A stretch of 64,000 nucleotides of DNA from Clostridia bacterium (lineage in GTDB: Bacteria; Bacillota; Clostridia; Christensenellales; CAG-138). This document shows, in pieces, positions 52,183-60,774 of this stretch (within the stretch, counting starts at the first letter, position 1; the number at the start of each line of letters is the position of its first letter). Under the pieces are notes generated by a model, which saw nothing but the letters and a program-made list of their open reading frames with translations, had not been told where the DNA came from and did no database searches. The position numbers and the translations under genes were made by a program. The stretch spans positions 1 to 64,000 of the forward strand of contig JAFWVQ010000066.1 of NCBI GenBank assembly GCA_017523925.1, written 5' to 3'.

Positions 52183-52290
52183 CGCGAATCATTGTTAAAC
52201 CGCCCTTTTAATGGTATAATATTATTTTGGAAGAATAGATGTATTTCGTGCGGCTTTTTTCGGATCGTTGAACACCATTTCCCCGAAAAA
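52183..52290. repeat. direct repeat copy 1 of the polA promoter region
   Basis: About 108 bp almost identical to 54122-54230, including the promoter TTGTTA (52192-52197), 17 bases, TATAAT (52215-52220). Here it does not lie before polA but between the two lipoprotein genes. Confidence 0.9.
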
Positions 52291-52351
52291 CGCCCGCAAA
52301 GCGGTCGAAAAATCTTTCGCAGTATTTTTCGAAAAAATCCCGATTTAGGTA

Positions 52352-52379
52352 TTGACATTTATTTTTTTTTTTTTATAAT
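52352..52379 (+). promoter_or_regulatory. T-rich promoter of lipoprotein B gene
   Basis: TTGACA (52352-52357), a 16-base spacer made almost only of T, TATAAT (52374-52379). The spacer suggests unusual bending or slippage and a length that may vary between strains. Confidence 0.7.
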
Positions 52380-52489
52380 GTAATTAATGGGAATTCTCTG
52401 ATGCATATCGTGTCTGCCGCTATCGAAGCTATCCCGGCTCGTCTGCATCTGTTCCCGTAAAAGAAAGCTTTTGAAAGGATTTATGAGCA

Positions 52490-53200
52490 ATGAAAAAAAG
52501 AACTTCGTTCCCCCGTTTTTTCACCGCCGCCGTACTGATGGCGAGCATGCTCTTAGGGCTGCTTCTTGCCTCATGCACAGGCAGCAAAAAGGAAGTCGCT
52601 GTGCCTCCTGTTCGTATGACGGAGTATCCTTCTCATGCAAGTTTTGGGTATGCTCCTGCTTCAGTAGCCGATGCCGTAGAGGAATCCGATGCGATTGCTT
52701 ACATACGTATCGGTGATTGGCTTGGCTATACCGATGATATGTACAGCACCCTTTTTAGCGCCGAAGTCATTGAAACCGCAAAAGGCAACCTTCCCTCAAA
52801 GTTCACGCTTATTCAGGATGGCTCAAGCAGATTTACCCTTGAAGGTCATCCGCTGTTCACGGCGGGCAACGAGCTGTTGCTTTTTCTTAACAAGCTTTCC
52901 GATGAAGGCAGAGAACGCAATAATCTTCCGGACGACTCATATATTATAACCTGTGCTCATATAACAACTTTTGACGTTATTGCCATAGACGGCGAAAAAT
53001 ACGCTTTTCCCCGCAACTATGCGCTACTTGAGACCATGCCGAGCTCCGTACGCAATTTTGCACAAGACGAAACGTTTTTGAAAAAAGCCGTTGATGAGCT
53101 TATCCGTTCGGACAGCATTTGGGAAAACGTCGATACGATGCAGAATCGTTATCACGTTTACAAACTCGATCAGCTTCTGTCAATGGTAAAAGCGGGCTGA
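52490..53200 (+). CDS. predicted lipoprotein B of a duplicated pair
   Basis: 236 aa. Its first 12 residues and the DNA up to 60 bases upstream are nearly identical to lipoprotein A, while the mature part is only partly alike (AIAYIRIGDWLGYTDDMYSTLF, LIQDGSSRF, HPLFTAGNELLLFLNK, NLPDDSYII). Lipobox Cys29. GC content is lower than in most of the window. Function unknown. It is followed by a metalloprotease-like gene at 23 bp, so the pair may be co-transcribed. Confidence 0.8.
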   Translation: MKKRTSFPRFFTAAVLMASMLLGLLLASCTGSKKEVAVPPVRMTEYPSHASFGYAPASVADAVEESDAIAYIRIGDWLGYTDDMYSTLFSAEVIETAKGNLPSKFTLIQDGSSRFTLEGHPLFTAGNELLLFLNKLSDEGRERNNLPDDSYIITCAHITTFDVIAIDGEKYAFPRNYALLETMPSSVRNFAQDETFLKKAVDELIRSDSIWENVDTMQNRYHVYKLDQLLSMVKAG

Positions 53201-53222
53201 ATGCCAAGGTGGTGTATAAATC

Positions 53223-54032
53223 TTGAACATAAAGAAGTATTTGAGTGTATTGCTTTCCGCACTGTTTGTTCTTACGTCATGCATATATCCGGCATATGCC
53301 CATACAACCTCGCAAGCATCACAGCTTCTTTCGGATCCCGATGCTAATCCTGATTTGAATTCTTTAGGCGGGGAGAAAACCGGATGGAGTATAAGTGAAA
53401 GCTGCCACTCTAATGGGTATTATTCCTCATATTGGATTTACGAGCCGCTTCCCATTGGCGATACATATGAGAAAATCCTGCCGGAGATGCAGAAAAAAAT
53501 AGGAGCCGCTGCAGGTAAATGGCGGAGCACTATGGGCTTTCAGTTTGAACGGCTTTATACCACTCCTCCCAATGGAATGATATATGCATTGACTAATCAA
53601 AGTGCTCCTTGGGCTGCGATGTTTACACCTAACTATATCAATCCAGCAGGACATATCACGTCATGGAGGATTGATCTTAATTATAGATTTACAATAACCG
53701 AAGTAACGGTTGCCCATGAATTCGGTCACGTTTTAGGGCTAAGAGATCTTTATGCTTCAAATAACAATAATAAACTGATGTATTACAGCGAAACCAGAAC
53801 CGCAACAAATCCCACTAAGCACGAGTATTATGCCGCCAAAACCATAACCGGCATTGGTCATCAAACCCATACATGGACCGGAGGCTATCAGTATTTAGGT
53901 GCTATCGGCGGTGTTTGTTATCACACAACGAAGTGCAAAGACTGCAACGGACCATCAGTAATGCATAAGGTTCGCTGCACCTATAATGCCAACCATGTTT
54001 GCAAGCACTGCGGCGGACGACCGACCGCATAA
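53223..54032 (+). CDS. secreted matrixin-like zinc metalloprotease
   Basis: 269 aa. Signal peptide (about 1-26, either a lipoprotein end at LTSC, Cys20, or cleavage after AYA). HEFGHVLGLRD at 165-175 is an HExxHxxGxxD zinc motif, with a Met-turn-like LMYY at 185-188. The C-terminal 40 residues have CxxC pairs (CYHTTKCKDC, CTYNANHVCKHC) that suggest a small zinc ribbon. Start is TTG at 53223, after an AAGGTGGT site. The sequence is noticeably AT-richer than neighbours, a hint of recent acquisition. No partner is obvious. Confidence 0.78.
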   Translation: MNIKKYLSVLLSALFVLTSCIYPAYAHTTSQASQLLSDPDANPDLNSLGGEKTGWSISESCHSNGYYSSYWIYEPLPIGDTYEKILPEMQKKIGAAAGKWRSTMGFQFERLYTTPPNGMIYALTNQSAPWAAMFTPNYINPAGHITSWRIDLNYRFTITEVTVAHEFGHVLGLRDLYASNNNNKLMYYSETRTATNPTKHEYYAAKTITGIGHQTHTWTGGYQYLGAIGGVCYHTTKCKDCNGPSVMHKVRCTYNANHVCKHCGGRPTA

Positions 54033-54047
54033 TGCAGCCGATCAACG

Positions 54048-54087
54048 AACAAGTCCGAAGTTTAAATCGACTTCGGACTTGTTTTTT
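54048..54087 (+). terminator. strong terminator after the metalloprotease gene
   Basis: AACAAGTCCGAAGT (54048-54061) and ACTTCGGACTTGTT (54070-54083) pair perfectly, then TTTT. Confidence 0.93.
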
Positions 54088-54121
54088 GCATTTTTGCTAC
54101 GGCTTATCTTTGAATTTCCGC

Positions 54122-54230
54122 CGCGAATCATTGTTAAACCGCCCTTTTAATGGTATAATATTAAGTTGGAAGAATAGATGTATTTCGTGCGGCTTTTTTC
54201 GGATCGGTGAACGCCGTTTCCCCCGAAAAA
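54122..54230 (+). promoter_or_regulatory. polA promoter region, direct repeat copy 2
   Basis: TTGTTA (54131-54136), 17 bases, TATAAT (54154-54159). Nearly the same as 52183-52290 over about 108 bp. Confidence 0.9.
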
Positions 54231-54253
54231 CCGTGCGCAAAAAGGAGTTTTAA

Positions 54254-56878
54254 ATGAAGCTTATCGCGATAGACGGCAACTCGCTTATGTTCAGGGCGTT
54301 CTACGCTCTGCCGAATATGACCAATAGAAAGGGAACGCCCACGGGAGCGCTGCACGGCTTTCTTTCGATGCTGATGAAGCTTATCGAGCTCAAGCCCGAT
54401 TACCTGCTTGCGGCTTTTGATATGAGTACACCCACCTTCCGCCACGAGCAGTATACCGAGTACAAGGCGGGAAGGCGCGAAACGCCTGTTGAGCTGCGCG
54501 AGCAGTTCCCGATGCTGCGCGAGCTGCTTAAAAAGATGGGCATTGCCGTGATCGAATGCGAACGCTACGAAGCGGACGACATTCTCGGCACCTTTTCGCG
54601 CAGAGCGCAAGAAGCGGGCGTTGAGTCCCTTCTGGTTACGGGCGATAGGGACGCTTTGCAGCTAATTACGGACAGCGTTCACGTTCTGATGACAAAAAAA
54701 GGCATAACGGAAACGATCGAATACGATAAAAACAAGCTTTTTGAGGATTACGGCCTCGAACCCGCGCGAATGGTCGATCTCAAGGGCTTGATGGGCGACA
54801 GCTCGGACAATCTGCCGGGTATAAAGGGCATCGGCGAAAAGACCGCCTTAAAGCTGCTTGAAAAATACGGCAGCCTCGCCTCGGTGCTCGACAGCGCGGA
54901 ATTGGAGAAGGGTGCTCTTCGTGAAAAGCTGCTCGGCGGCAGGGAGAGCGCGGAGCTTAGCCAAAGGCTCGGCACGATCGACACGAACGCGCCCGTAGCG
55001 GAAACGCTCGAAAGCTGCCGCTTCGATCCCGCGAATATGAAGAACGCGATAGGCGAGCTGACCGAGCTGGAGCTTCGCGCCGTGCTAAAGCGCGTGCGCG
55101 AGCTTTCGGGCGCTGAGGAAAACGAGGGCTTCTCGCTTAAATCCGATGAGGCGATAGATGCCGCCGCTTTTGAAAGCATAGCTTTGACCAATCCGGCGCA
55201 GCTTGAAGGCGCAATCAAAAGCCTTATGAATAAAGGCTTTTTCGCCTTCGATATCGCAGAGGCCTCGGTATGCTTTGCGGGCTTTGATGAAAAGGAGCTG
55301 CAAGCCGCTTCCAAGGAAAAGCCCCTTCCCTGCTATTCGCTGAATCTCGGCGGAACGCTGCTCGATCCGGGCTTTGAGCCTGGCGAGGTGATAGCCGCGC
55401 TCAAGCCGCTACTCGAAAACGAGCGCGTTTTTAAGATCGTTTTCGATGCAAAGCGCCTTATGTGGCTGCTTCACGGCTACGGCTCGGCGCTTTCGGGGCT
55501 TGAGTTCGATGCGATGATCGCGGACTATCTTTTGAACGCGCTCCACCCCGCCAAGGACACGATAACGCTCGTTTCCGAAAGCGGACTTTCGCATATCCCC
55601 GCGCCCGCCGCGCTTGCGATCCTGCGCTCGCGTATGCTCGAAAAGCTTCGGGAAAACGAGATGCTGAAGCTCTTTTCGGATATCGAGCTGCCGCTCGCGG
55701 GCGTGCTCTTCGACATGGAAAAAACGGGTTTCCCGATAGATAAGGCCGTGCTGACGGAGCTTGGAAGCGAGATGGAGAAGCGCATAAACGCGCTTGCCGA
55801 GGAGATCTTCGAGCTTGCGGGCGAAAGCTTCAACATCCTCTCCACCAAGCAGCTCGGGCAAATTTTATTTGAAAAGCTCGGCCTGCCTCCGAAGAAAAAG
55901 ACAAAGACCGGCTATTCGACGGACAGCGACGTGCTCGAGGCATTGAAGCCCCTGCGTCCGATAGTGGGCGCGGTTACCGAATACCGCTTCCTAACCAAGC
56001 TGAAATCGACCTTTATCGATGCGATGCTTGAAAAAACGGGCTCGGACGGCCGCATCCACACCACCTTCAACCAAACCGTTACCGCAACGGGGCGCATATC
56101 CTCAACCGAGCCGAATCTGCAGAATATCCCCGTTCGCACCGAGCTCGGGCGGCAGATACGCAGGGCTTTCGTGGCAAGCGAGGGGAATGAGCTCGTCGGC
56201 GCGGATTATTCGCAGATCGAGCTGCGCGTGCTGGCGCATATCAGCGGCGATCCGACCTTTATCTCTGCATTCAACGGCGGGGAGGACATCCACGCCCGCA
56301 CCGCCTCGGAGATATTCGGCGTTTCGATAGATGAGGTCACCCGCGAGATGCGCTCGAGCGCGAAGGCGGTAAACTTCGGCATAGTGTACGGCATAAGCGC
56401 GTTCGGGCTCTCGGAGCAGCTCGGGATACCGCAGAAAAAAGCGGCTTCGTACATAGAAAAATACCTCGAGCGCTGCAGCGGCGTTCGCGAATACATGCAT
56501 TCCTCCGTGGAGCGCGGAAAGGAGCGCGGCTACGCCGTCACCCTCTTCAACCGCAGGCGCGAGCTGCCCGAGCTCAAATCGAGCAATTTCAACACCCGCT
56601 CCTTCGGCGAGCGCGTTGCGATGAATATGCCCATACAGGGCACCGCGGCGGACATAATCAAGGCGGCGATGGTCGCCGTGCATAAGAGGCTTCTTGACGA
56701 GGGCCTGCGGGCAAAGCTCGTGCTCCAGATACACGACGAGCTGATAATCGACACGCCCGAAGCGGAGCTCGAGCGCGTTAAGGCGCTTTTAGCCGAGTGC
56801 ATGACGAATGTGGCGAAACTCTCCGTGCCGCTTCGCGCGGACGTGGAGTGCGGACATAGCTGGTTCGATACGAAATAA
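54254..56878 (+). CDS. polA: DNA polymerase I PolA
   Basis: 874 aa. N-terminal 5' nuclease (1 to about 285) with MKLIAIDGNSLMFRAFYAL and GDSSDNLPGIKGIGEKTA (both in part); the middle 3' exonuclease domain lacks the DxE of proofreading enzymes (FAFDIAEASV in place of FAFDTET-type sequence), so it is probably inactive, as in Bacillus; polymerase motifs A DYSQIELRVLAHISGD, B RSSAKAVNFGIVYGISAFG and C QIHDELIID are intact. AAAAGGAG 8 bases before the ATG. Housekeeping repair and Okazaki-fragment role. Confidence 0.97.
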   Translation: MKLIAIDGNSLMFRAFYALPNMTNRKGTPTGALHGFLSMLMKLIELKPDYLLAAFDMSTPTFRHEQYTEYKAGRRETPVELREQFPMLRELLKKMGIAVIECERYEADDILGTFSRRAQEAGVESLLVTGDRDALQLITDSVHVLMTKKGITETIEYDKNKLFEDYGLEPARMVDLKGLMGDSSDNLPGIKGIGEKTALKLLEKYGSLASVLDSAELEKGALREKLLGGRESAELSQRLGTIDTNAPVAETLESCRFDPANMKNAIGELTELELRAVLKRVRELSGAEENEGFSLKSDEAIDAAAFESIALTNPAQLEGAIKSLMNKGFFAFDIAEASVCFAGFDEKELQAASKEKPLPCYSLNLGGTLLDPGFEPGEVIAALKPLLENERVFKIVFDAKRLMWLLHGYGSALSGLEFDAMIADYLLNALHPAKDTITLVSESGLSHIPAPAALAILRSRMLEKLRENEMLKLFSDIELPLAGVLFDMEKTGFPIDKAVLTELGSEMEKRINALAEEIFELAGESFNILSTKQLGQILFEKLGLPPKKKTKTGYSTDSDVLEALKPLRPIVGAVTEYRFLTKLKSTFIDAMLEKTGSDGRIHTTFNQTVTATGRISSTEPNLQNIPVRTELGRQIRRAFVASEGNELVGADYSQIELRVLAHISGDPTFISAFNGGEDIHARTASEIFGVSIDEVTREMRSSAKAVNFGIVYGISAFGLSEQLGIPQKKAASYIEKYLERCSGVREYMHSSVERGKERGYAVTLFNRRRELPELKSSNFNTRSFGERVAMNMPIQGTAADIIKAAMVAVHKRLLDEGLRAKLVLQIHDELIIDTPEAELERVKALLAECMTNVAKLSVPLRADVECGHSWFDTK

Positions 56879-56910
56879 TAAAACTTCTTGCATCTTCGGA
56901 GGTTTCGCCC

Positions 56911-57621
56911 ATGAGAATAGGTCTGACAGGCAGCATGGCGGCGGGAAAATCTTCTGTTTCCGCCATCCTTCGCCGCAGCGGCTTTTATATCGTAGACGCG
57001 GATAAGACCGCGCATGCCGCGCTCGGCTTTCCCAAGGTGATCGCGGAGCTTAAAGCCGCCTTCGGCGAAGCCGTTCTCGATGAAAACGGGCTTATTGACA
57101 GGAAGGCGCTTGCAAAGGCCGCCTTCGCTTCAAAGGAAAGCACGGAAAGGCTGAATTCGATCGTGCATCCGCATGTTTTCAAGGCGATGCTCGATGAAGC
57201 CGCCGAGGCGGAGGCGAACGGGCAGGAGCACATCGTTTTCGACGTGCCGCTGCTGTTCGAAACGGGCTTCGAGCGCTTCTTGGAGAAGGTTTTATGCGTA
57301 ACAGCGGACGAAGAAACGCGCTATACGCGCATCATGCTGCGCGATGGACTGAGCCGCGAGGAGGCTGCCTCCCGTATCGCGCGTCAGATGCCGCAGGAGG
57401 AAAAGGCGGCGCTTTCGGACGCGGTGATCAAGAACAACGGCACGCCGTGCGAGCTGGTGTTCGCGCTGGCTTCGGCGCTCGGCAGCATCGGCGTTTCGCT
57501 TCCCGCCGTTCCCCCTTCCCCTTCGCCTTCCCCTTCCTCTTCAACAGCTCCTTCGTCTTCGCCTTCGGACGAATGTGAAAACGAGCTCGACAGCTATCTT
57601 CCGAGCAGCATGGACGATTGA
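56911..57621 (+). CDS. coaE: dephospho-CoA kinase CoaE with Ser/Pro tail
   Basis: 236 aa. P-loop GLTGSMAAGKSSV (4-16), then the DADKTAHAAL and VFDVPLLFETGFE segments of the substrate site. The enzyme phosphorylates dephospho-CoA in the last step of CoA synthesis. The usual length is about 200; here a 35-residue low-complexity end (PSPSPSPSSSTAPSSSPS) with an acidic finish is added. It follows polA by 32 bp, a common clostridial order. Confidence 0.93.
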   Translation: MRIGLTGSMAAGKSSVSAILRRSGFYIVDADKTAHAALGFPKVIAELKAAFGEAVLDENGLIDRKALAKAAFASKESTERLNSIVHPHVFKAMLDEAAEAEANGQEHIVFDVPLLFETGFERFLEKVLCVTADEETRYTRIMLRDGLSREEAASRIARQMPQEEKAALSDAVIKNNGTPCELVFALASALGSIGVSLPAVPPSPSPSPSSSTAPSSSPSDECENELDSYLPSSMDD

Positions 57622-57651
57622 CCGTCGTGCGCGAAACTATCGGTATCCACA

Positions 57652-58242
57652 ATGGCTAAAACAGCTAAAAGCAAGAAAAAAACGAATAAAAACAGGGTCT
57701 CGCCCCTCGCCGTGCTCATCTCGGCGGCGGCCGTCATCCTGCTTGCCGCCGGCATCGCGTCCGTTTCGAAAATCGGCGCGAAGCTCACCTACCCTCGGCA
57801 TTTTGAGCACGAGGTGCTCACTTCAAGCGGCGAGTACGGGCTGGATCCGGACCTGGTTTTCGCCGTGATACGCACCGAAAGCAGCTTCGAGACCGACGTG
57901 GTCTCGCGCTCCGGCGCGATGGGGCTGATGCAGATCATGCCCGTGACCGCCGAGTGGATCGCCTGGCGCAGGGGGTTCAGCTACGACAGCAGCCGCATCC
58001 TTGAGCCGGCATACAATATCGACATGGGCTGCTATCTGCTCTCGTATCTGCTCGAATACTATGAAAACGATCTTGAGCTTGCGGTCGCCGCCTACAACGC
58101 GGGCGCAGGCAACGTGGACAGCTGGCTTGAAAGCAGCGGGGGCGGCACAGGCAAAACGCTTGAGATACCCTTTAATGAAACGAGGAACTATGTTCACAAG
58201 GTGCTTGAATCCTATGAAAAATACCGGCAGCAGCGCGGCTGA
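57652..58242 (+). CDS. membrane-anchored lytic transglycosylase (SLT domain)
   Basis: 196 aa. Basic start (KTAKSKKKTNKN), one membrane helix (about 17-39) and an SLT domain (about 45-190): catalytic Glu in RTESSFETDVVSRSGAMGLMQIMP (in part; Glu near 76), EPAYNIDMGCYLLSYLL and AAYNAGAGNVDSWL. It cleaves peptidoglycan outside the membrane. It follows coaE by 30 bp and overlaps the next gene by 29 bases. Confidence 0.93.
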   Translation: MAKTAKSKKKTNKNRVSPLAVLISAAAVILLAAGIASVSKIGAKLTYPRHFEHEVLTSSGEYGLDPDLVFAVIRTESSFETDVVSRSGAMGLMQIMPVTAEWIAWRRGFSYDSSRILEPAYNIDMGCYLLSYLLEYYENDLELAVAAYNAGAGNVDSWLESSGGGTGKTLEIPFNETRNYVHKVLESYEKYRQQRG

Positions 58243-59872
58243 GGGCAGGCCGGCCTCGCTGCGCATCGTGCGCTGCCTGTGCTGCCTCCTTGCGCTTGCT
58301 TTTTTCGTATTTCAATTTGCATCCTGCGCGAATGACGCAGCGCCGAACGGCGATGGCGGCTCCGCGCAAACACCCACCCCGATCCCGATATCCACGCAGG
58401 CGCCCGCATCCGGCGGCATGCTCCGCATGGCTATGCCCGAGAATCTTTCCGTTGGCAATCCTTCCTACGATCCGCTGATAGTGGACACCGAGGAGGCGCT
58501 CGCGCTCTACTCGCTCGTGTACGAGCCGCTGATCGCGATAAACGAAGCAAACGAGCTCGTTCCGAGCCTTGCCGCCAAGTGGAGCCGCTTTGCGGGCGAG
58601 GAGTACAGTTGGCTCATCAGCCTGCGCGAAAGCGCCGTTTTCCACAGCGGCGAAAAGCTCTGCGCGGACGACGTTGTGTATTCTTTCAACAGTTTGAAGA
58701 AGCTCGGGACGGACGGGTATTATTCCAAAACGCTTTTCATCGTGGAGAACATCGTGAAGGTGGATGAGCAGACCGTGCGCGTTTCGATGCACAGCAATGG
58801 CTTCATGGCGCTCTACGCGCTCGATTTTCCGATAAGACGTGCGGACGGCTCCGTTTTCAACGGCACGGGACCGTATCGCGTCAGCATGTATGACGACGAA
58901 CGCATCCTGCTTCGCGCGAATTCCGACTGGTGGGACCGCACGCCCTACATCTCCGCGATCGAATTTTTGGCGCGCTCGAGCAACGACACCGCGCTCGCCT
59001 CTTATTCGGCGGGGCAGCTCGACTTCGTGCCGACGGCGCAGCTTTCCGCAGGCAAATTCGGTGAAAACGGCGTTACGATCGTGCGCGATCACATGACGCA
59101 GGGCATGGAAACGCTGCTCTTCAACCACCGCCGCCACCCGACCATGGACGCCGATTTCCGCCTGGCCGTTTCCCGCGCGATCAACAGGGGACCCATCATA
59201 TCCAACGTTTACATGAACCGCGCCCGCGCCTGCGACGTGCCGATCCCGCCGGATTCCTGGCTCTATACGGGCGGCAGCCTCATCGGCCACGACCCCGCCG
59301 AGGCCGCAGCGCTGTTTGAAAAAGCCGGCTGCACGATGGACGACGAGGGGCGTATGCTCTACGGCGGAAGCCCGCTCGAGCTGACCGTGCTCGTCAGCGG
59401 CACCACGGACAACACCACCCGCTCGGACGCCGCCGCGCTCATCGCCTCCCAGCTCGAGAGCTTCGGCATGAAGGCGGACGTGGTGATCGCGCCGCACGGC
59501 TACGGCGAGAGCGAGAGCGAGTTCTTGAAGCTGCTCGACGGGATGGACTGGGATCTGGCGCTCGTTGGCTTCAATCTTTCGTTATCGAACGATCTTTCGC
59601 CGTATCTTTCCACCGAAGGCGCAAACAATTTCGGCAGGTCCTCCGGCGTTATGTTCGTTGAGGAGCTCAGGGCGATCCGCTCGGCCGTGGATGAGGAGAG
59701 CCTGCGCGAGGCGTTCCGCTCACTCGAGACCGCCTTCACCCGCCGACTTCCCTTCATGGTGCTCTATTTCAGGCTGAACAGCGTGGTTTCAACAGCTAAA
59801 CTGCGCGGCGTAACGGCGCTTCGCGAGCCCCTGCTGCTGCGCGGCATCAAAAATTGGTATTTTTCTGATTGA
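58214..59872 (+). CDS. family-5 solute-binding lipoprotein (oligopeptide-type)
   Basis: 552 aa. The ATG at 58214 lies inside the 3' end of the transglycosylase gene (29-base overlap) in a different frame. A signal with lipobox FASC (Cys39 or near) is followed by a TPTPIPIST linker and an SBP_bac_5-type fold: SLVYEPLIAINEANELVPSLAAKW, LRESAVFHSGEKLCADDVVYSF and RLAVSRAINRGPIISNVY (all in part). No permease or ATPase genes are next to it, so it may work with a transporter encoded elsewhere. Confidence 0.88.
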   Translation: MKNTGSSAAEGRPASLRIVRCLCCLLALAFFVFQFASCANDAAPNGDGGSAQTPTPIPISTQAPASGGMLRMAMPENLSVGNPSYDPLIVDTEEALALYSLVYEPLIAINEANELVPSLAAKWSRFAGEEYSWLISLRESAVFHSGEKLCADDVVYSFNSLKKLGTDGYYSKTLFIVENIVKVDEQTVRVSMHSNGFMALYALDFPIRRADGSVFNGTGPYRVSMYDDERILLRANSDWWDRTPYISAIEFLARSSNDTALASYSAGQLDFVPTAQLSAGKFGENGVTIVRDHMTQGMETLLFNHRRHPTMDADFRLAVSRAINRGPIISNVYMNRARACDVPIPPDSWLYTGGSLIGHDPAEAAALFEKAGCTMDDEGRMLYGGSPLELTVLVSGTTDNTTRSDAAALIASQLESFGMKADVVIAPHGYGESESEFLKLLDGMDWDLALVGFNLSLSNDLSPYLSTEGANNFGRSSGVMFVEELRAIRSAVDEESLREAFRSLETAFTRRLPFMVLYFRLNSVVSTAKLRGVTALREPLLLRGIKNWYFSD

Positions 59873-59889
59873 TCTTGCATAAAAAACGG

Positions 59890-59918
59890 TTGCATTTACG
59901 CTCGATTTGATGTAAAAT
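59890..59918 (+). promoter_or_regulatory. promoter of the DUF1292 gene
   Basis: TTGCAT (59890-59895), 17 bases, TAAAAT (59913-59918), 43 bases before the start. Confidence 0.7.
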
Positions 59919-59961
59919 GCATTAGGTAAATCTTACCCATAAAATAAAGGAGTGCACAACA

Positions 59962-60315
59962 ATGGACGAAGAAAGAGATTTTGTAGTATTCACCGATGAC
60001 GACGGCAACGAGTTCGAGCTCGACGTTATTGAGTATTTTTCCCACAACGACAAGAAATACGCCGTGCTTATCGCGCCCGAAGAGGATTGCGGCTGCGAGG
60101 ACGAAGCGTGCGACTGCGAGCATGAGGTCGAGATGTTCATCATGCAGGTAGTCACCGACGAGGAGGCCGACACCGAGGAATTCATCTCCCCCGCTGATGA
60201 GGAGATGGACGAGCTTATTGCGGTGGTCGAGCAGCTCTTCGCCGAGGACGATTGCGACTGCGACGAATGCGGCGACGACCACGGCGACGGCTGCGGCTGC
60301 GGCTGCAAGGCGTAA
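59962..60315 (+). CDS. DUF1292 protein with Cys/His-rich end
   Basis: 117 aa. FVVFTDDDGNEFELDVIEYFSHNDKKYAVL is the DUF1292 core (shown in part, 7-40). It has two acidic Cys clusters, DCGCEDEACDCEHE near 46-59 and DDCDCDECGDDHGDGCGCGC near 97-116, which go beyond the common family length and may bind metal. AAAGGAG 10 bases before the ATG. Small, acidic, soluble; function unknown. Its 3' end is duplicated in the following repeat. Confidence 0.88.
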   Translation: MDEERDFVVFTDDDGNEFELDVIEYFSHNDKKYAVLIAPEEDCGCEDEACDCEHEVEMFIMQVVTDEEADTEEFISPADEEMDELIAVVEQLFAEDDCDCDECGDDHGDGCGCGCKA

Positions 60316-60368
60316 TCACCCCCGCTTCGGCTGCAAGGCGTAACCACACCCGCTTCGGCTGTTAAGCC
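60301..60368 (+). repeat. 28-bp tandem repeat that includes the DUF1292 stop codon
   Basis: Unit 1 (60301-60328) codes the last residues and stop of DUF1292, unit 2 (60329-60356) repeats it with two changes, and a partial third begins at 60357 (GGCTGTTAAGCC). The second copy lies after the stop codon. Confidence 0.85.
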
Positions 60369-60385
60369 CGGATCGAATGAAAACT

Positions 60386-60420
60386 GAAGCGAGGCCCCGC
60401 AAAAGGGGCTTCGTTTTTTT
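60386..60420 (+). terminator. terminator of the DUF1292 gene
   Basis: GCCCC-GCAAAA-GGGGC with GAAGC/GCTTC flanks, then TTTTTTT. Confidence 0.85.
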
Positions 60421-60521
60421 CGTGCCCGCGCAGCCTTTTCGCTTGTTCACTTATCCGCTTGCCCGCTTATCCTCTTGCTTTACTGATTTCGCGTTTTTTC
60501 GGCAGATTTTCTTTCAGCCTG

Positions 60522-60550
60522 TTGCACGAGCTGTTTCGTTGTGTTATAAT
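60522..60550 (+). promoter_or_regulatory. promoter of the RyR / channel cassette
   Basis: TTGCAC (60522-60527), 17 bases, TATAAT (60545-60550). The start codon is 225 bases away, so a long leader of pyrimidine-rich sequence is predicted; no known riboswitch is recognised in it. Confidence 0.75.
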
Positions 60551-60774
60551 CCTATACAGTTTGAGTTTGCAATCCACATTGATGGATCGTATGCCGTGCT
60601 CGGTCGAGGTCGGCGATTTGCGTTTTCTCCCGACCTTGCGTTTTTTCTTTTCCCATGCACTCGGCTTTAGAGCTCTCGGCTGCACTTTATGCCGGCGTTT
60701 CTACGGTTGCTTTCGTTTCCCCCATTGTCTCCCGACTCTCCCGTCCCGCTCATCCGCAGCAAGGAGGTTTTTCA

